The notes under the pieces are model-generated. The model made no database searches, was not told the origin of the DNA, and saw nothing but the letters and a program-made list of their open reading frames with translations. Positions 51,058 through 58,411 of a DNA stretch of 64,000 bases are shown piece by piece. The DNA comes from Leeia oryzae DSM 17879 (GTDB taxonomy: Bacteria > Pseudomonadota > Gammaproteobacteria > Burkholderiales > Leeiaceae). The stretch lies in NCBI RefSeq assembly GCF_000376945.1, contig NZ_AQXU01000024.1, positions 124,001 to 188,000 of the forward strand, given 5' to 3'. Each line of letters opens with the position of its first letter. Within the stretch, counting starts at the first letter, position 1. Both the position numbers and the translations under genes were made by a program.

Positions 51058-51170
51058 AATGGCAAACCCGTCGTAAGGCGGCGACGCAAAGCTTCCGGTC
51101 TTGTAGCTGTTAAATGATGACTGCTTTTTTGAGTGAGTCGTGATTTGATGTGACAAGATAGCGGGGCCAC
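51058..51170 (+). ncRNA. c-di-GMP-I (GEMM-I) riboswitch-like aptamer
   Basis: The conserved core is readable. TGGCAAACC (51060-51068) leads into a hairpin CCGTC-GTAA-GGCGG (51068-51081) with a GNRA tetraloop, followed by GACGCAAAGC (51083-51092), then TTCCGG. The second helix closes by TCTTGT (51099-51104) with ACAAGA (51153-51158), followed by TAGCGGGG (51159-51166), matching the family's 3' segment. TGGC/GCCA (51060-51063 with 51166-51169) can form the closing helix. The second arm is much longer than in the Vibrio Vc2 aptamer. It lies in the 357-base leader of the DUF1631 gene, 112 bases before its ATG. Confidence 0.82.
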
Positions 51171-51221
51171 TCTCATCGTTATCGATGCGTCATCTGCCAT
51201 TCTCACTTGTATTACGCTAAA

Positions 51222-51258
51222 AATATGCGTCTGCCCTTGTACAGGGTGCGGCCATATT
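51222..51258 (+). promoter_or_regulatory. Hairpin in DUF1631 leader, possible expression platform
   Basis: AATATG/CATATT outer stem and CCCT/AGGG inner stem, between the aptamer and the ribosome site AAGG (51270-51273). There is no T run after it, so if it acts as a switch, translation control is more likely than termination. Speculative. Confidence 0.3.
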
Positions 51259-51281
51259 AGAATGGTATTAAGGTGATGTAA

Positions 51282-53564
51282 ATGGCAATCTCCGTTGCGG
51301 GAAATGTCGTGTCAATTTCAGACTACCATCAACGCAGGACGTTAAGCGCTGATGAGTCTCGACGTCTGCTCCTCTCATGTCGCGATATTGCGCTGGATCG
51401 CCTGTGTTCTGCTTTGGCCGGGATGTTCGACAAGCTTGAACCCGCCTTGTATGAACTCGCCAGCAAGGCCGGCAATCCGGATAAATCTGGTCAATACCTT
51501 AGCGCCAAGACGCTGGCGAACAAGCATCGTGCCAGTCTGGAGTCGCAATTCAAGCAGCAGATGACCAAAGCGTTTGATGGCGCCATGCAAAAAGCCAGAA
51601 AGCAGGCTGGCGAGGTCGGTTTGATGAGCTTTGACACCCTTGAACTTGCACTGGTAGATACCTCTGATTTTGAGCAAACCCTTGCCTTGCAGCAAATTGC
51701 AGGCAAGTGGCGCAGTGAATGCAAAGATGAACTGGCTGCGCTGGAGCTGCGCATCAACCTGTTGCTAAAAGGCCAGGAAGACAGTCAGGAAGTACCTGTG
51801 TCGCCCCGGCAGATCTGCGAAGCATTTGACAGTGCATGCCGTTCGCTGGATGCCAGTCTGAATGTTCGTCTGATCATTCTTGCGCAGTTTGAACAAGCCA
51901 TGCTGGAGGAAGTAAAGCGTCTGTATGGACGTCTGAATACCATGCTGGTTGCCAGCGATGTCTTGCCAAAGATTTCCATGGGGGTCAGGCGTGCATCTGC
52001 CGCCCAGCCAATCAAAGCGTATGGCAGTGGTGGTTCTGCCTCTTCAGAGGGTGAGAGGGGTTTTCAGCGGCAGGGTGGCGGCATGGCTTCAGAGGCCGAT
52101 GCTGTCAAAATGATGCCCGTTACCGAAGACGAAGCCTCGATGCTTGGGTTGATGCGTCAATTGGTCAACCATGGGCAGTTCCCTGCTTCTAATATCCCTG
52201 GCGCAGCCGTGATTCCGGTATTGAGCCGTTTGCAACAAGGGGAAGTGCCAGAGAAGGTTCGCCCCGGGTCTGTCATGAACTGGGCAAATGTGGGTAGTTT
52301 GGGGACGGAAAATACCCTGCGATTGTTGAAACAGGACTTGCTGGAAGGGCAGGTATCCCAGGTTGAGTCTTTAACCATTGATATCGTCGCCATGCTGTTT
52401 GACTATGTTTTCGATGCCCCGAATATTCCGGGGGACCTGAAAGCGTTGATCGGGCGTCTGCAGATTCCTGTCCTGAAAGCCGCGTTGCTGGACAGCAAGT
52501 TTTTCTCTCGCAAGAATCATCCCGTTCGTCGATTGCTGGATTTGCTGGCCCAAGTGTCCATTGGCTGGCAGGCCACCCATGACAACAGTGCGCTGTTGTC
52601 GCTGGTGGATAATGTAGTCCATACCATCCTGACGGATTTTACCGACGATATCGTCATTTTCGAGGCGCAAGAATTGCGTTTGATCGCGTATCAGCAGGAG
52701 GAGTCTGCGCGTGCGGCGCGCGAGGCTGAACGCTCTGCCAATGCCATCTTGCTGAAAGAGCAACTGGAAGTCGCACGGGGCGAGGCCATGTCGCTGGTTG
52801 AGGCCCGTCTGCAAAAGCATGGTGTGCCACAGGCTGTTCGAGATTATCTGGCCCGTTACTGGGTTAGCGCCTTGCTGGATGCTTGTAATGAAGGCGGCCT
52901 GAATTCTGATGCCTGGAAAGCGACCATCGGGATGATGGATGATCTGATCTGGTCATGCGAGCCCAAGATGACAACCGAAGACCGGATGCGTCTGGTTGAG
53001 CTGCTGCAACCCATGCTGCGCAAGATTGAAGACGTGATGCTGGCCCATGGTGCCACAGAAGCAGAAAAAGAAGCTTTCCTTGCCGATATGGTGAGATGCC
53101 ATTCCACCGCCATCCGGATGGGGGTCAAACAGGATACGCAAGGGATGGTCATCCGCCAGCCAGTGTCCCTGATGGAAATCTCTGTACCGGTGCTGGACGA
53201 CGTGATTCCTGAAGATTTTGCTCCTGTGCTCATCAAGGAGAATGCGCCGACTGCGACCGTGCCGGAAGAACTGGCCAGCAAAGCAGCCGAAAAATGGACG
53301 GCGGCCGGGTTGAAGCGCGGCGAATGGGTGGAGGTTGACTTGGGGCAGGGCGTCCAGCAGATGAAACTGGCCTGGATCAGTCCCTACAAAGGCATGTACC
53401 TGTTTACCAACCGGATGGGCGGAAACGCTATTTCTGTGTCGCAAATCGTGTTGATGGAGTACCTGGCCGATGGCACGGTAAGGCGTCTGGAGGGCGATTC
53501 ATTCTCCGAACGCGCAGTGAGCGACGTGATGGTGCGGCTGGAAAGAGAAGAGCGCCTGCATTAA
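51282..53564 (+). CDS. DUF1631 family protein
   Basis: 760 residues, cytoplasmic, largely helical, without catalytic motifs I can recognise. The N-terminus (MAISVAGNVVSISDYHQRR) and the long helical body match DUF1631 proteins of Beta/Gammaproteobacteria. The C-terminal ~100 residues (GEWVEVDLGQGVQQMKLAWI, GMYLFTNRMGGNAISVS) form a small beta domain that resembles a degenerate PilZ-like fold, but the c-di-GMP-binding RxxxR...D/NxSxxG pattern is not evident. The c-di-GMP-I-type leader upstream argues for a role in c-di-GMP-controlled behaviour. A strong bidirectional terminator follows. Confidence 0.82.
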   Translation: MAISVAGNVVSISDYHQRRTLSADESRRLLLSCRDIALDRLCSALAGMFDKLEPALYELASKAGNPDKSGQYLSAKTLANKHRASLESQFKQQMTKAFDGAMQKARKQAGEVGLMSFDTLELALVDTSDFEQTLALQQIAGKWRSECKDELAALELRINLLLKGQEDSQEVPVSPRQICEAFDSACRSLDASLNVRLIILAQFEQAMLEEVKRLYGRLNTMLVASDVLPKISMGVRRASAAQPIKAYGSGGSASSEGERGFQRQGGGMASEADAVKMMPVTEDEASMLGLMRQLVNHGQFPASNIPGAAVIPVLSRLQQGEVPEKVRPGSVMNWANVGSLGTENTLRLLKQDLLEGQVSQVESLTIDIVAMLFDYVFDAPNIPGDLKALIGRLQIPVLKAALLDSKFFSRKNHPVRRLLDLLAQVSIGWQATHDNSALLSLVDNVVHTILTDFTDDIVIFEAQELRLIAYQQEESARAAREAERSANAILLKEQLEVARGEAMSLVEARLQKHGVPQAVRDYLARYWVSALLDACNEGGLNSDAWKATIGMMDDLIWSCEPKMTTEDRMRLVELLQPMLRKIEDVMLAHGATEAEKEAFLADMVRCHSTAIRMGVKQDTQGMVIRQPVSLMEISVPVLDDVIPEDFAPVLIKENAPTATVPEELASKAAEKWTAAGLKRGEWVEVDLGQGVQQMKLAWISPYKGMYLFTNRMGGNAISVSQIVLMEYLADGTVRRLEGDSFSERAVSDVMVRLEREERLH

Positions 53565-53583
53565 TCGCTTGTCAGGTAATGAC

Positions 53584-53625
53584 CAATAAAAAAACCAGCA
53601 ATTTGCGTTGCTGGTTTTTTTATTG
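53584..53625. terminator. Bidirectional terminator between DUF1631 and aroG
   Basis: 18-base perfect arms (CAATAAAAAAACCAGCAA and its complement) around a six-base loop; A7 and T7 tracts serve both converging genes. Confidence 0.9.
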
Positions 53626-53647
53626 TGTCCGCGATGGCGGGCCGGGT

Positions 53648-55009
53648 TTAGTCTACCTGGCTGCGTTTCAGGCGGCGCTGCCGCACGCCCTCTGCCAGAG
53701 TTGCCAGCAGGGACTCGCTGTCCTCCCAGCCAATGCAGGCATCGGTCACGCTTTGACCATAGGTCAGCGGGTGGCCTGGTTTCAGATCCTGACGTCCTTC
53801 GCACAAGTGGCTTTCTACCATCACCCCGAAAATGCGGTCGTCGCCATTGCTGATCTGGCCTGCAACATCCTGACAGACTTCCATCTGCTTCTGATATTGC
53901 TTGCTGCTGTTAGCGTGGGAGAAGTCGATCATCACCTTTTGCGCCAGGCCGGATGTACTTAACTGCTGGCAGGCAGCATCAATGCTGGCCGCATCATAGT
54001 TAGGCGTTTTGCCGCCGCGCAGGATGACGTGACAGTCCTCATTGCCCAAGGTAGAGACGATGGCAGAATGCCCTGCCTTGGTCACAGACAGGAAGTGGTG
54101 CGGTGCATTGGCGGCCTTGATGGCATCCACGGCAATGCGCAAGTTGCCGTCGGTACCATTTTTAAAGCCTACCGGGCAAGACAGACCGCTGGCCAGCTCG
54201 CGATGCACCTGGCTTTCTGTCGTCCGCGCACCAATGGCACCCCAGCTGATCAGGTCAGACAGGTATTGCGGGGTAATCATGTCCAGATATTCGGTAGATG
54301 CTGGCATGCCGGCATCGTTGATGTCCAGCAACAGCTTGCGGGCAAGACGGATGCCTTCGTTAATGCGATAGCTGCCGTCCAGCATCGGGTCATTGATCAG
54401 ACCTTTCCAGCCAACGGTGGTACGCGGTTTCTCAAAATACACCCGCATCACGATCAGCAAGTCCTGGCTGTATTTTTCTTTCTGCGCAACCAGACGGGTG
54501 GCGTATTCCATGGCTGCATCGTAGTCATGAATCGAGCAAGGGCCGATGATGACCAGCAGACGGTCGTCTGCACCGTGCAGGATGCGGTGAATATCTTGCC
54601 GGGTTTCATGGGTAATGTTGGCCGCATGGTCAGAAATCGGGTATTCGCGCAGCACATGCGAAGGGGGTGCCAGCTCCTTGATCTCTTTAATCCGGGTATC
54701 GTCTGTTTTCACGGTAGATTTTGAGTGCGTCATGTGGTTGCTTCCCGTCAATGTATATGGTGCGTGGTTATCAGCCAGATCATGCAGCCGGTCCATCCAG
54801 AATGGGGCCAGATTGCAGGCCTGTTCGATTTTTCTGGATAACTCATCCCCCAGGTTGCGTCTGCCTGTGGGCGTATCATTTAGCAGGCGGGAAACATAAG
54901 ACGCCTGGTTAATGCCGGCCGCTTTGGCAAAGTCAACCTGACGACCGTTATAACGGTGCGTGATCAGGTAATGAAGATTGTTTCTTCTGATGTCATGGAT
55001 ACTAGGCAT
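53648..55009 (-). CDS. aroG: DAHP synthase (AroG type) with N-terminal Cro/CI-type helix-turn-helix domain
   Basis: One uninterrupted 453-residue frame. Residues ~1-85 form an XRE/CI-like DNA-binding domain: IHDIRRNNLHYLITHRY, HTH region RQVDFAKAAGINQASYVSRL, then RKIEQACNLAPFWMDRLHD. From M93 it is a class I DAHP synthase, first enzyme of the shikimate pathway: LLVIIGPCSIHDYDAAMEYA, RVYFEKPRTTVGWKG, NDPMLDGSYRINEGI, GARTTESQVHRELASGL and MVESHLCEGRQDL. M93 (54733) has GGGAAG seven bases upstream, so a 361-residue free enzyme could be made as well. Two TTACC-N5-GGTAA dyads lie upstream. A regulator-enzyme fusion is unusual; read-through of an ancestral separate regulator is the alternative origin. 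Confidence 0.88.
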   Translation of the reverse strand: MPSIHDIRRNNLHYLITHRYNGRQVDFAKAAGINQASYVSRLLNDTPTGRRNLGDELSRKIEQACNLAPFWMDRLHDLADNHAPYTLTGSNHMTHSKSTVKTDDTRIKEIKELAPPSHVLREYPISDHAANITHETRQDIHRILHGADDRLLVIIGPCSIHDYDAAMEYATRLVAQKEKYSQDLLIVMRVYFEKPRTTVGWKGLINDPMLDGSYRINEGIRLARKLLLDINDAGMPASTEYLDMITPQYLSDLISWGAIGARTTESQVHRELASGLSCPVGFKNGTDGNLRIAVDAIKAANAPHHFLSVTKAGHSAIVSTLGNEDCHVILRGGKTPNYDAASIDAACQQLSTSGLAQKVMIDFSHANSSKQYQKQMEVCQDVAGQISNGDDRIFGVMVESHLCEGRQDLKPGHPLTYGQSVTDACIGWEDSESLLATLAEGVRQRRLKRSQVD

Positions 55010-55029
55010 GGAATGATTAAATCATAAAT

Positions 55030-55044
55030 TTACCTGTTTGGTAA
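55030..55044. promoter_or_regulatory. Operator-like dyad 1 upstream of HTH-aroG
   Basis: TTACC-TGTTT-GGTAA. On the minus strand its TTACCA could serve as -35 with TTTAAT (55021-55016) 17 bases downstream, which would put transcription start at or near the ATG, so a bound protein would block the promoter and the mRNA might be nearly leaderless. Confidence 0.5.
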
Positions 55045-55070
55045 TCTTTTTTGAAAGAGAATTTTTGCAG

Positions 55071-55113
55071 TACATCCATAAAAATTACCATTAAGGTAAT
55101 TTTTATGGATGTA
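55071..55113. promoter_or_regulatory. Operator-like long palindrome upstream of HTH-aroG
   Basis: Perfect 19-base arms (TACATCCATAAAAATTACC and complement) around ATTAA. The core TTACC-N5-GGTAA (55085-55099) repeats dyad 1, with centres 55 bases apart, about five helical turns. No T run follows on the minus strand, so it looks like an operator more than a terminator. Confidence 0.55.
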
Positions 55114-55145
55114 AAAAAGCCACCCTGTGCAAATCGGGTGGCTTT
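55114..55145 (-). terminator. Terminator after hemN
   Basis: Stem AAAGCCACCC (55116-55125) with GGGTGGCTTT (55136-55145), ten-base loop; on the minus strand it ends in a T6 run. It lies 18 bases after the hemN stop. Confidence 0.85.
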
Positions 55146-55162
55146 GTCAGGTAATGAATTGG

Positions 55163-56599
55163 TCAGATAACTTTAGAATAGCGGGCTTCCGCCTGCTTTT
55201 CTCTCAGGTGCTGGTCAAAGACCATGGCGATATTCCTGACCAGTAACCGCCCCTTGGGCAGAATCTGCACCAGTTCATCCGAGATGTTCAATAAACCATC
55301 CTGCTGGTAGGCCAGTAGCTGCGGCTGCTCAGCCACAAAGTAATCCCGGTAGTGGATGCCGAACGTCTTTTCCAGTGCCGGAATATTCAGCTGGAATTCA
55401 CACATCAGCTGCTGAATGATATGTCGGCGGATTTCATCATCCGGGGTCAGTTCAATACCGCGGAACAATGGCATGACACCTTCGTCCAGGGCGGCATAAT
55501 AGGCTTCCGTTGTGCGTACGTTCTGGCTGTAGCTGGTACCCACCTTGCTGATGGCCGATACGCCCAGTGACAGCAGGTCAATATCGTCGTGGGTGGAGTA
55601 ACCCTGGAAGTTGCGATGCAACGTACCGGCACGCTGGGCAATGGCGAGTTCATCGTCCGGCAGGGCAAAGTGATCCATCCCGATATACACATAACCGGCA
55701 TCAGTCAGTTTCTGGATGGCCAGGCTCAGAATATCCAGTTTGGTATCCGGGCTTGGCAGATCATCATCATTGATGCGGCGCTGTGGTTTGAACAGATGCG
55801 GCAGGTGCGCATAGTTATAGATAGACAAACGGTCCGGACGGGCAGCAATCACCTTGTCCAGTGTCACAGAAAAGCCTGCTACCGTCTGGTGTGGCAGGCC
55901 GTAAATCAGGTCGATGGAAATGGACTTGAAACCGTACTTTCTGGCGGCGGCCAGCGTGCCCAGTGTTTCTTCTTCACTCTGCACGCGGTTCACGGCTTTT
56001 TGGACGACCGGGTCAAAATCCTGCACACCCAGGCTCATGCGGTTAAAACCAAGGGCACGCAACAGGGCGATGGTATGTTCCTGTACTTTGCGCGGGTCTA
56101 TCTCAATAGAAAACTCACCTTCATCGTCCGGTGCAAACTCAAACGTCTGGCGCAGCTTGCCGATCAGTCTGGCCAATTGTTCGTCAGACAAAAAGGTGGG
56201 TGTGCCGCCACCAAAGTGGAGCTGCTCGATCCGGGCATGCGAGGCAAACAACGGCGCTTGCAGGTCGATTTCTTTTTCCAGGTAATCCAGATAGATGTCG
56301 GCCTTGCTCTTGTCTTTGGTAATGATCTTGTTACAGGCACAGTAATAGCAGATGGTATTGCAGAAAGGGATATGCACATACAGGGACAAAGGCCGCTTTA
56401 CGTTCGTCCCGAAATGCCGGATGGCTTGTTCGCGGAAGTTACTTTCAAAAAAGCGGTCATGAAAACGGTCTGCGGTCGGGTAAGACGTATAGCGAGGTCC
56501 ATTCCCCGCCAGGCGCTCGATCAGTTCTTTGTCAAAACTGACGCCTTGGACATCAAAGCGGGAAGAAGAAAGTGTGTGTGCAGCTGCAGGCGAATTCAT
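55163..56599 (-). CDS. hemN: Oxygen-independent coproporphyrinogen III dehydrogenase HemN
   Basis: 478 residues, full length for HemN. Radical-SAM enzyme of anaerobic haem synthesis. The cluster motif CX3CX2C is in HIPFCNTICYYCACNKII; the early block NGPRYTSYPTADRFHDRF and C-terminal HemN region (LACEFQ-like LMCEFQLNIPALEKTFG) support true HemN over HemW. An FNR-type site and -10 upstream (56632-56673) fit induction by low oxygen. It ends at its own terminator before the HTH-aroG operators. Confidence 0.96.
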   Translation of the reverse strand: MNSPAAAHTLSSSRFDVQGVSFDKELIERLAGNGPRYTSYPTADRFHDRFFESNFREQAIRHFGTNVKRPLSLYVHIPFCNTICYYCACNKIITKDKSKADIYLDYLEKEIDLQAPLFASHARIEQLHFGGGTPTFLSDEQLARLIGKLRQTFEFAPDDEGEFSIEIDPRKVQEHTIALLRALGFNRMSLGVQDFDPVVQKAVNRVQSEEETLGTLAAARKYGFKSISIDLIYGLPHQTVAGFSVTLDKVIAARPDRLSIYNYAHLPHLFKPQRRINDDDLPSPDTKLDILSLAIQKLTDAGYVYIGMDHFALPDDELAIAQRAGTLHRNFQGYSTHDDIDLLSLGVSAISKVGTSYSQNVRTTEAYYAALDEGVMPLFRGIELTPDDEIRRHIIQQLMCEFQLNIPALEKTFGIHYRDYFVAEQPQLLAYQQDGLLNISDELVQILPKGRLLVRNIAMVFDQHLREKQAEARYSKVI

Positions 56600-56631
56600 G
56601 ATTGTTTGCCGGTAAGATTTGACATGTGCCG

Positions 56632-56673
56632 ATCATAGCGTGTAGGTGCGACGATTAACTTGACGCGCATCAA
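56632..56673 (-). promoter_or_regulatory. FNR/ANR-type promoter of hemN
   Basis: TTGAC-GCGC-ATCAA (56660-56673) matches the FNR consensus TTGAT-N4-ATCAA in nine of ten positions. A minus-strand -10 TATGAT lies at 56637-56632. With transcription starting near 56625 the box is centred at about -41.5, the class II activator position. It lies 60 bases before the hemN ATG. Confidence 0.75.
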
Positions 56674-56711
56674 CTGTGACCGGGTTTGCTTGGATAAAAT
56701 CCGGCAGCAAA

Positions 56712-56945
56712 AACACAAAAGCCCTACCGGCATGATGCACGGTAGGGCTCTGTGTTGTCTCGACTCTCTTTTATTCAGTCCCGGCGGTTAAGACCACTCT
56801 GTCGGACTGTTCTCCTTTGCTAGCTTGCTTTCTGGCTACAGCGCTCGCGGCGTTTTTGGCTCGACCTTGCTGTAGCGAAACTGCGTCTTAAGCAGATGTC
56901 GCTATTCTCCGTATTATTTCGTTAGCGTCAATAGGTGGGGCTTTT
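56712..56945 (-). ncRNA. Unidentified structured RNA upstream of hemN
   Basis: About 230 non-coding bases, read on the minus strand because that strand ends in a terminator: AGCCCTACCG/CGGTAGGGCT (56720-56749) then TTTTGTGTTTTT. Before it are hairpin A, TAGCGA/TCGCTA with inner CTGC/GCAG (56904-56873); helix B, CTACAGC/GCTGTAG (56875-56836), which overlaps A by three bases; and hairpin C, CAGTCC/GGACTG with inner GTGGT/ACCGC (about 56809-56775). The loop of A (TTAAGAC, 56891-56885) is perfectly complementary to GTCTTAA at the tip of C (56794-56788), allowing a seven-base kissing contact. It matches no RNA I know (not tmRNA, 4.5S or RNase P). Both ends are approximate. Confidence 0.5.
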
Positions 56946-57346
56946 TTTACATTACGTAAACGTAAACGTAACATATGAATTTCCGATAATGGAAAACAAG
57001 CAATCATGCGGGTTGTAGCGGCAGTTAACAAAACCTGACTAAACGGTCAATGGTGGCTCGTGCAGGCTCTGCCTTGTCTGAGGTCAAAAAAGAGGAAAAA
57101 ATGCCCAGGGAACCATAAAAAAACCATATAAAAAACAATCGCTTATATTTGTGCGCTGCATCAAAAATAATGGTGGGCAAAAAAACATGCAAAAAACTGA
57201 ACTTTTTTTAAATTTTTTTATCTTTGAGCCGATATATACCATGAAAGGGACATCGTCCTTGCAAAGGTACCTAGCCTGCGTTAAGCACTGGCAGAAAAAC
57301 CAGCGACAAGTTTCTGTGGTTGTCATCTCCTTGTCATACTGGTTTG
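56946..57346. other. AT-rich intergenic region with A-tracts
   Basis: No convincing gene. Contains three tandem CGTAAA units (56955-56971) and many phased A and T tracts (57106-57230), suggesting intrinsically bent DNA. An open frame on the minus strand here has implausible composition and crosses the RNA downstream. Confidence 0.4.
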
Positions 57347-57502
57347 CTTTAATGTGAAACGTGCAACAAGCTAATGCAGCTACACCGCTCCGGGTCGGGG
57401 GAGCGGAAAGAATACCCGACACCAATACGAGAGACCTGGTTTTGTTCCGTTGCAAGGCCAGGTCCGGTCAGCGCCCGTCACGGTTGACGGGCGTTTGCTT
57501 TT
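57347..57502 (+). ncRNA. Unidentified RNA with pseudoknot and terminator upstream of tRNA-Gly
   Basis: Non-coding and strongly structured. CCGCTCC (57385-57391) pairs with GGAGCGG (57400-57406); its loop GTCGGG (57394-57399) can pair with CCCGAC (57415-57420), making an H-type pseudoknot. ACCTGG/CCAGGT forms a following hairpin, then the terminator CGCCCGTCA-CGGT-TGACGGGCG (57472-57493) with TTTGCTTTTG. A possible extended -10, TGTCATACT (57332-57340), lies just upstream. The boundaries are estimates, and I do not recognise the family. Confidence 0.45.
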
Positions 57503-57568
57503 GAAGCTGAGCATGATCTGCGGTAGCGAGATTTCATCTGTCGACCGTCAAGTTTCTGCCGGCATGGC

Positions 57569-57597
57569 TTCCGGTCTGCAGAAATCCTGCGTATAAT
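57569..57597 (+). promoter_or_regulatory. Candidate tRNA-Gly promoter
   Basis: Perfect TATAAT (57592-57597) 14 bases before the tRNA, with a weak -35 (TTCCGG, 57569-57574) 17 bases upstream. Confidence 0.55.
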
Positions 57598-57611
57598 GCA
57601 TAGCTCTCAAC

Positions 57612-57685
57612 GCGGGCGTCGTATAATGGTAATACCTCAGCTTCCCAAGCTGATGCCGTGAGTTCGATTCTCATCGCCCGCTCCA
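57612..57685 (+). tRNA. tRNA-Gly (anticodon CCC)
   Basis: Complete cloverleaf: acceptor GCGGGCG/CGCCCGC, anticodon stem TCAGC/GCTGA with loop TTCCCAA (anticodon CCC, reads GGG), T arm GTGAG-TTCGATT-CTCAT, discriminator T and encoded CCA. A terminator follows. Confidence 0.95.
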
Positions 57686-57718
57686 ACCGAATTTCGTCAG
57701 GTCAATGATCTGATAAAC

Positions 57719-57749
57719 AAAAAGCCAACCGGAGACGGTTGGCTTTTTG
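57719..57749 (+). terminator. Terminator after tRNA-Gly
   Basis: AAAAAGCCAACCG / CGGTTGGCTTTTT with a GAGA loop. Confidence 0.9.
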
Positions 57750-57970
57750 TTTTTCTGCCTGGCATGAAATTATGTGAGTATTTGTTTTTATGAGCTGGCT
57801 AGAATAGTCACACTGTCCGAGTTACGCATGTGTCTGGATTTGACCCAAAGCCGCTGGTTGTCAGGATTGAGGGGGGCGGGCCGCATTCCTTTTGATTTAA
57901 GTGGATGGAAATTTTCCAGCATGGCATCTGCATTCGCGTCACCGTAAATTTAGACCGAAGCTCTTGATCG

Positions 57971-58396
57971 TTACCCACGCTTAGGTATGCGTGCTGTCCA
58001 CGCATCCCAATATTTTTTACTTGCGATTACTAGTTCATCGAACGAGATCTCTTCGCCTGTATCCAAGTAGAGTGAAACCGCTCCGTAGGACATTGTAAGG
58101 GTACCCATCACACAGTTCACCACCACGGGATGTTCACCCTTTCCAACGCCTAGAATTTCGGGTGACAACGCGACTATCGCATCAATATTCTCAATCAATG
58201 ATGAATCATATTCCTGATATGTGAACCGCGTGCAATCTGACAAGTTGACTCTGAACCCAGTACCTTCGCCGGGAAATTGTTGACGCAAATATCGGACTGA
58301 AATTTCAACTGAAACTTCCCCTGGAACCGTTCCTGTTATGACTTCAATACCCCCATCATGCAATAGTGCCCAAAACCCAACGTCCATATTGTTCAT
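57971..58396 (-). CDS. Hypothetical protein, possibly immunity-type
   Basis: 141 residues, soluble and acidic, with AGGGA five bases before the ATG. It starts MNNMDVGFWALLHDGGIEV and ends in a segment rich in aromatic and acidic residues (DTGEEISFDELVIASKKYWD). I recognise no family. Size, acidity, isolated position beside a tRNA and lower GC than its surroundings resemble orphan immunity proteins of polymorphic toxins, but no toxin gene is visible, so this is only a suggestion. Confidence 0.5.
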   Translation of the reverse strand: MNNMDVGFWALLHDGGIEVITGTVPGEVSVEISVRYLRQQFPGEGTGFRVNLSDCTRFTYQEYDSSLIENIDAIVALSPEILGVGKGEHPVVVNCVMGTLTMSYGAVSLYLDTGEEISFDELVIASKKYWDAWTARIPKRG

Positions 58397-58411
58397 ATTT
58401 ATCCCTGCCTA

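Noticed and set aside
56955-56971. Three tandem CGTAAA units
   Set aside because: Too short and isolated to be an iteron array or CRISPR; noted only as a local repeat.
57084-57455. 123-codon minus-strand open frame in the AT-rich region before tRNA-Gly
   Set aside because: Composition is implausible (Cys/Phe runs), no ribosome site, and it runs through the structured RNA and its pseudoknot. Treated as non-coding.
57421-57480. CCAGGTCCGG-like segment suggesting 4.5S SRP RNA
   Set aside because: The required GGAAGGAAGCAGCC apical motif is missing, so this is not ffs.
57808-58005. 65-codon minus-strand frame downstream of the 141-residue unknown gene
   Set aside because: Overlaps the end of the better-supported gene and has no ribosome site or recognisable sequence; could be a remnant but cannot be supported.
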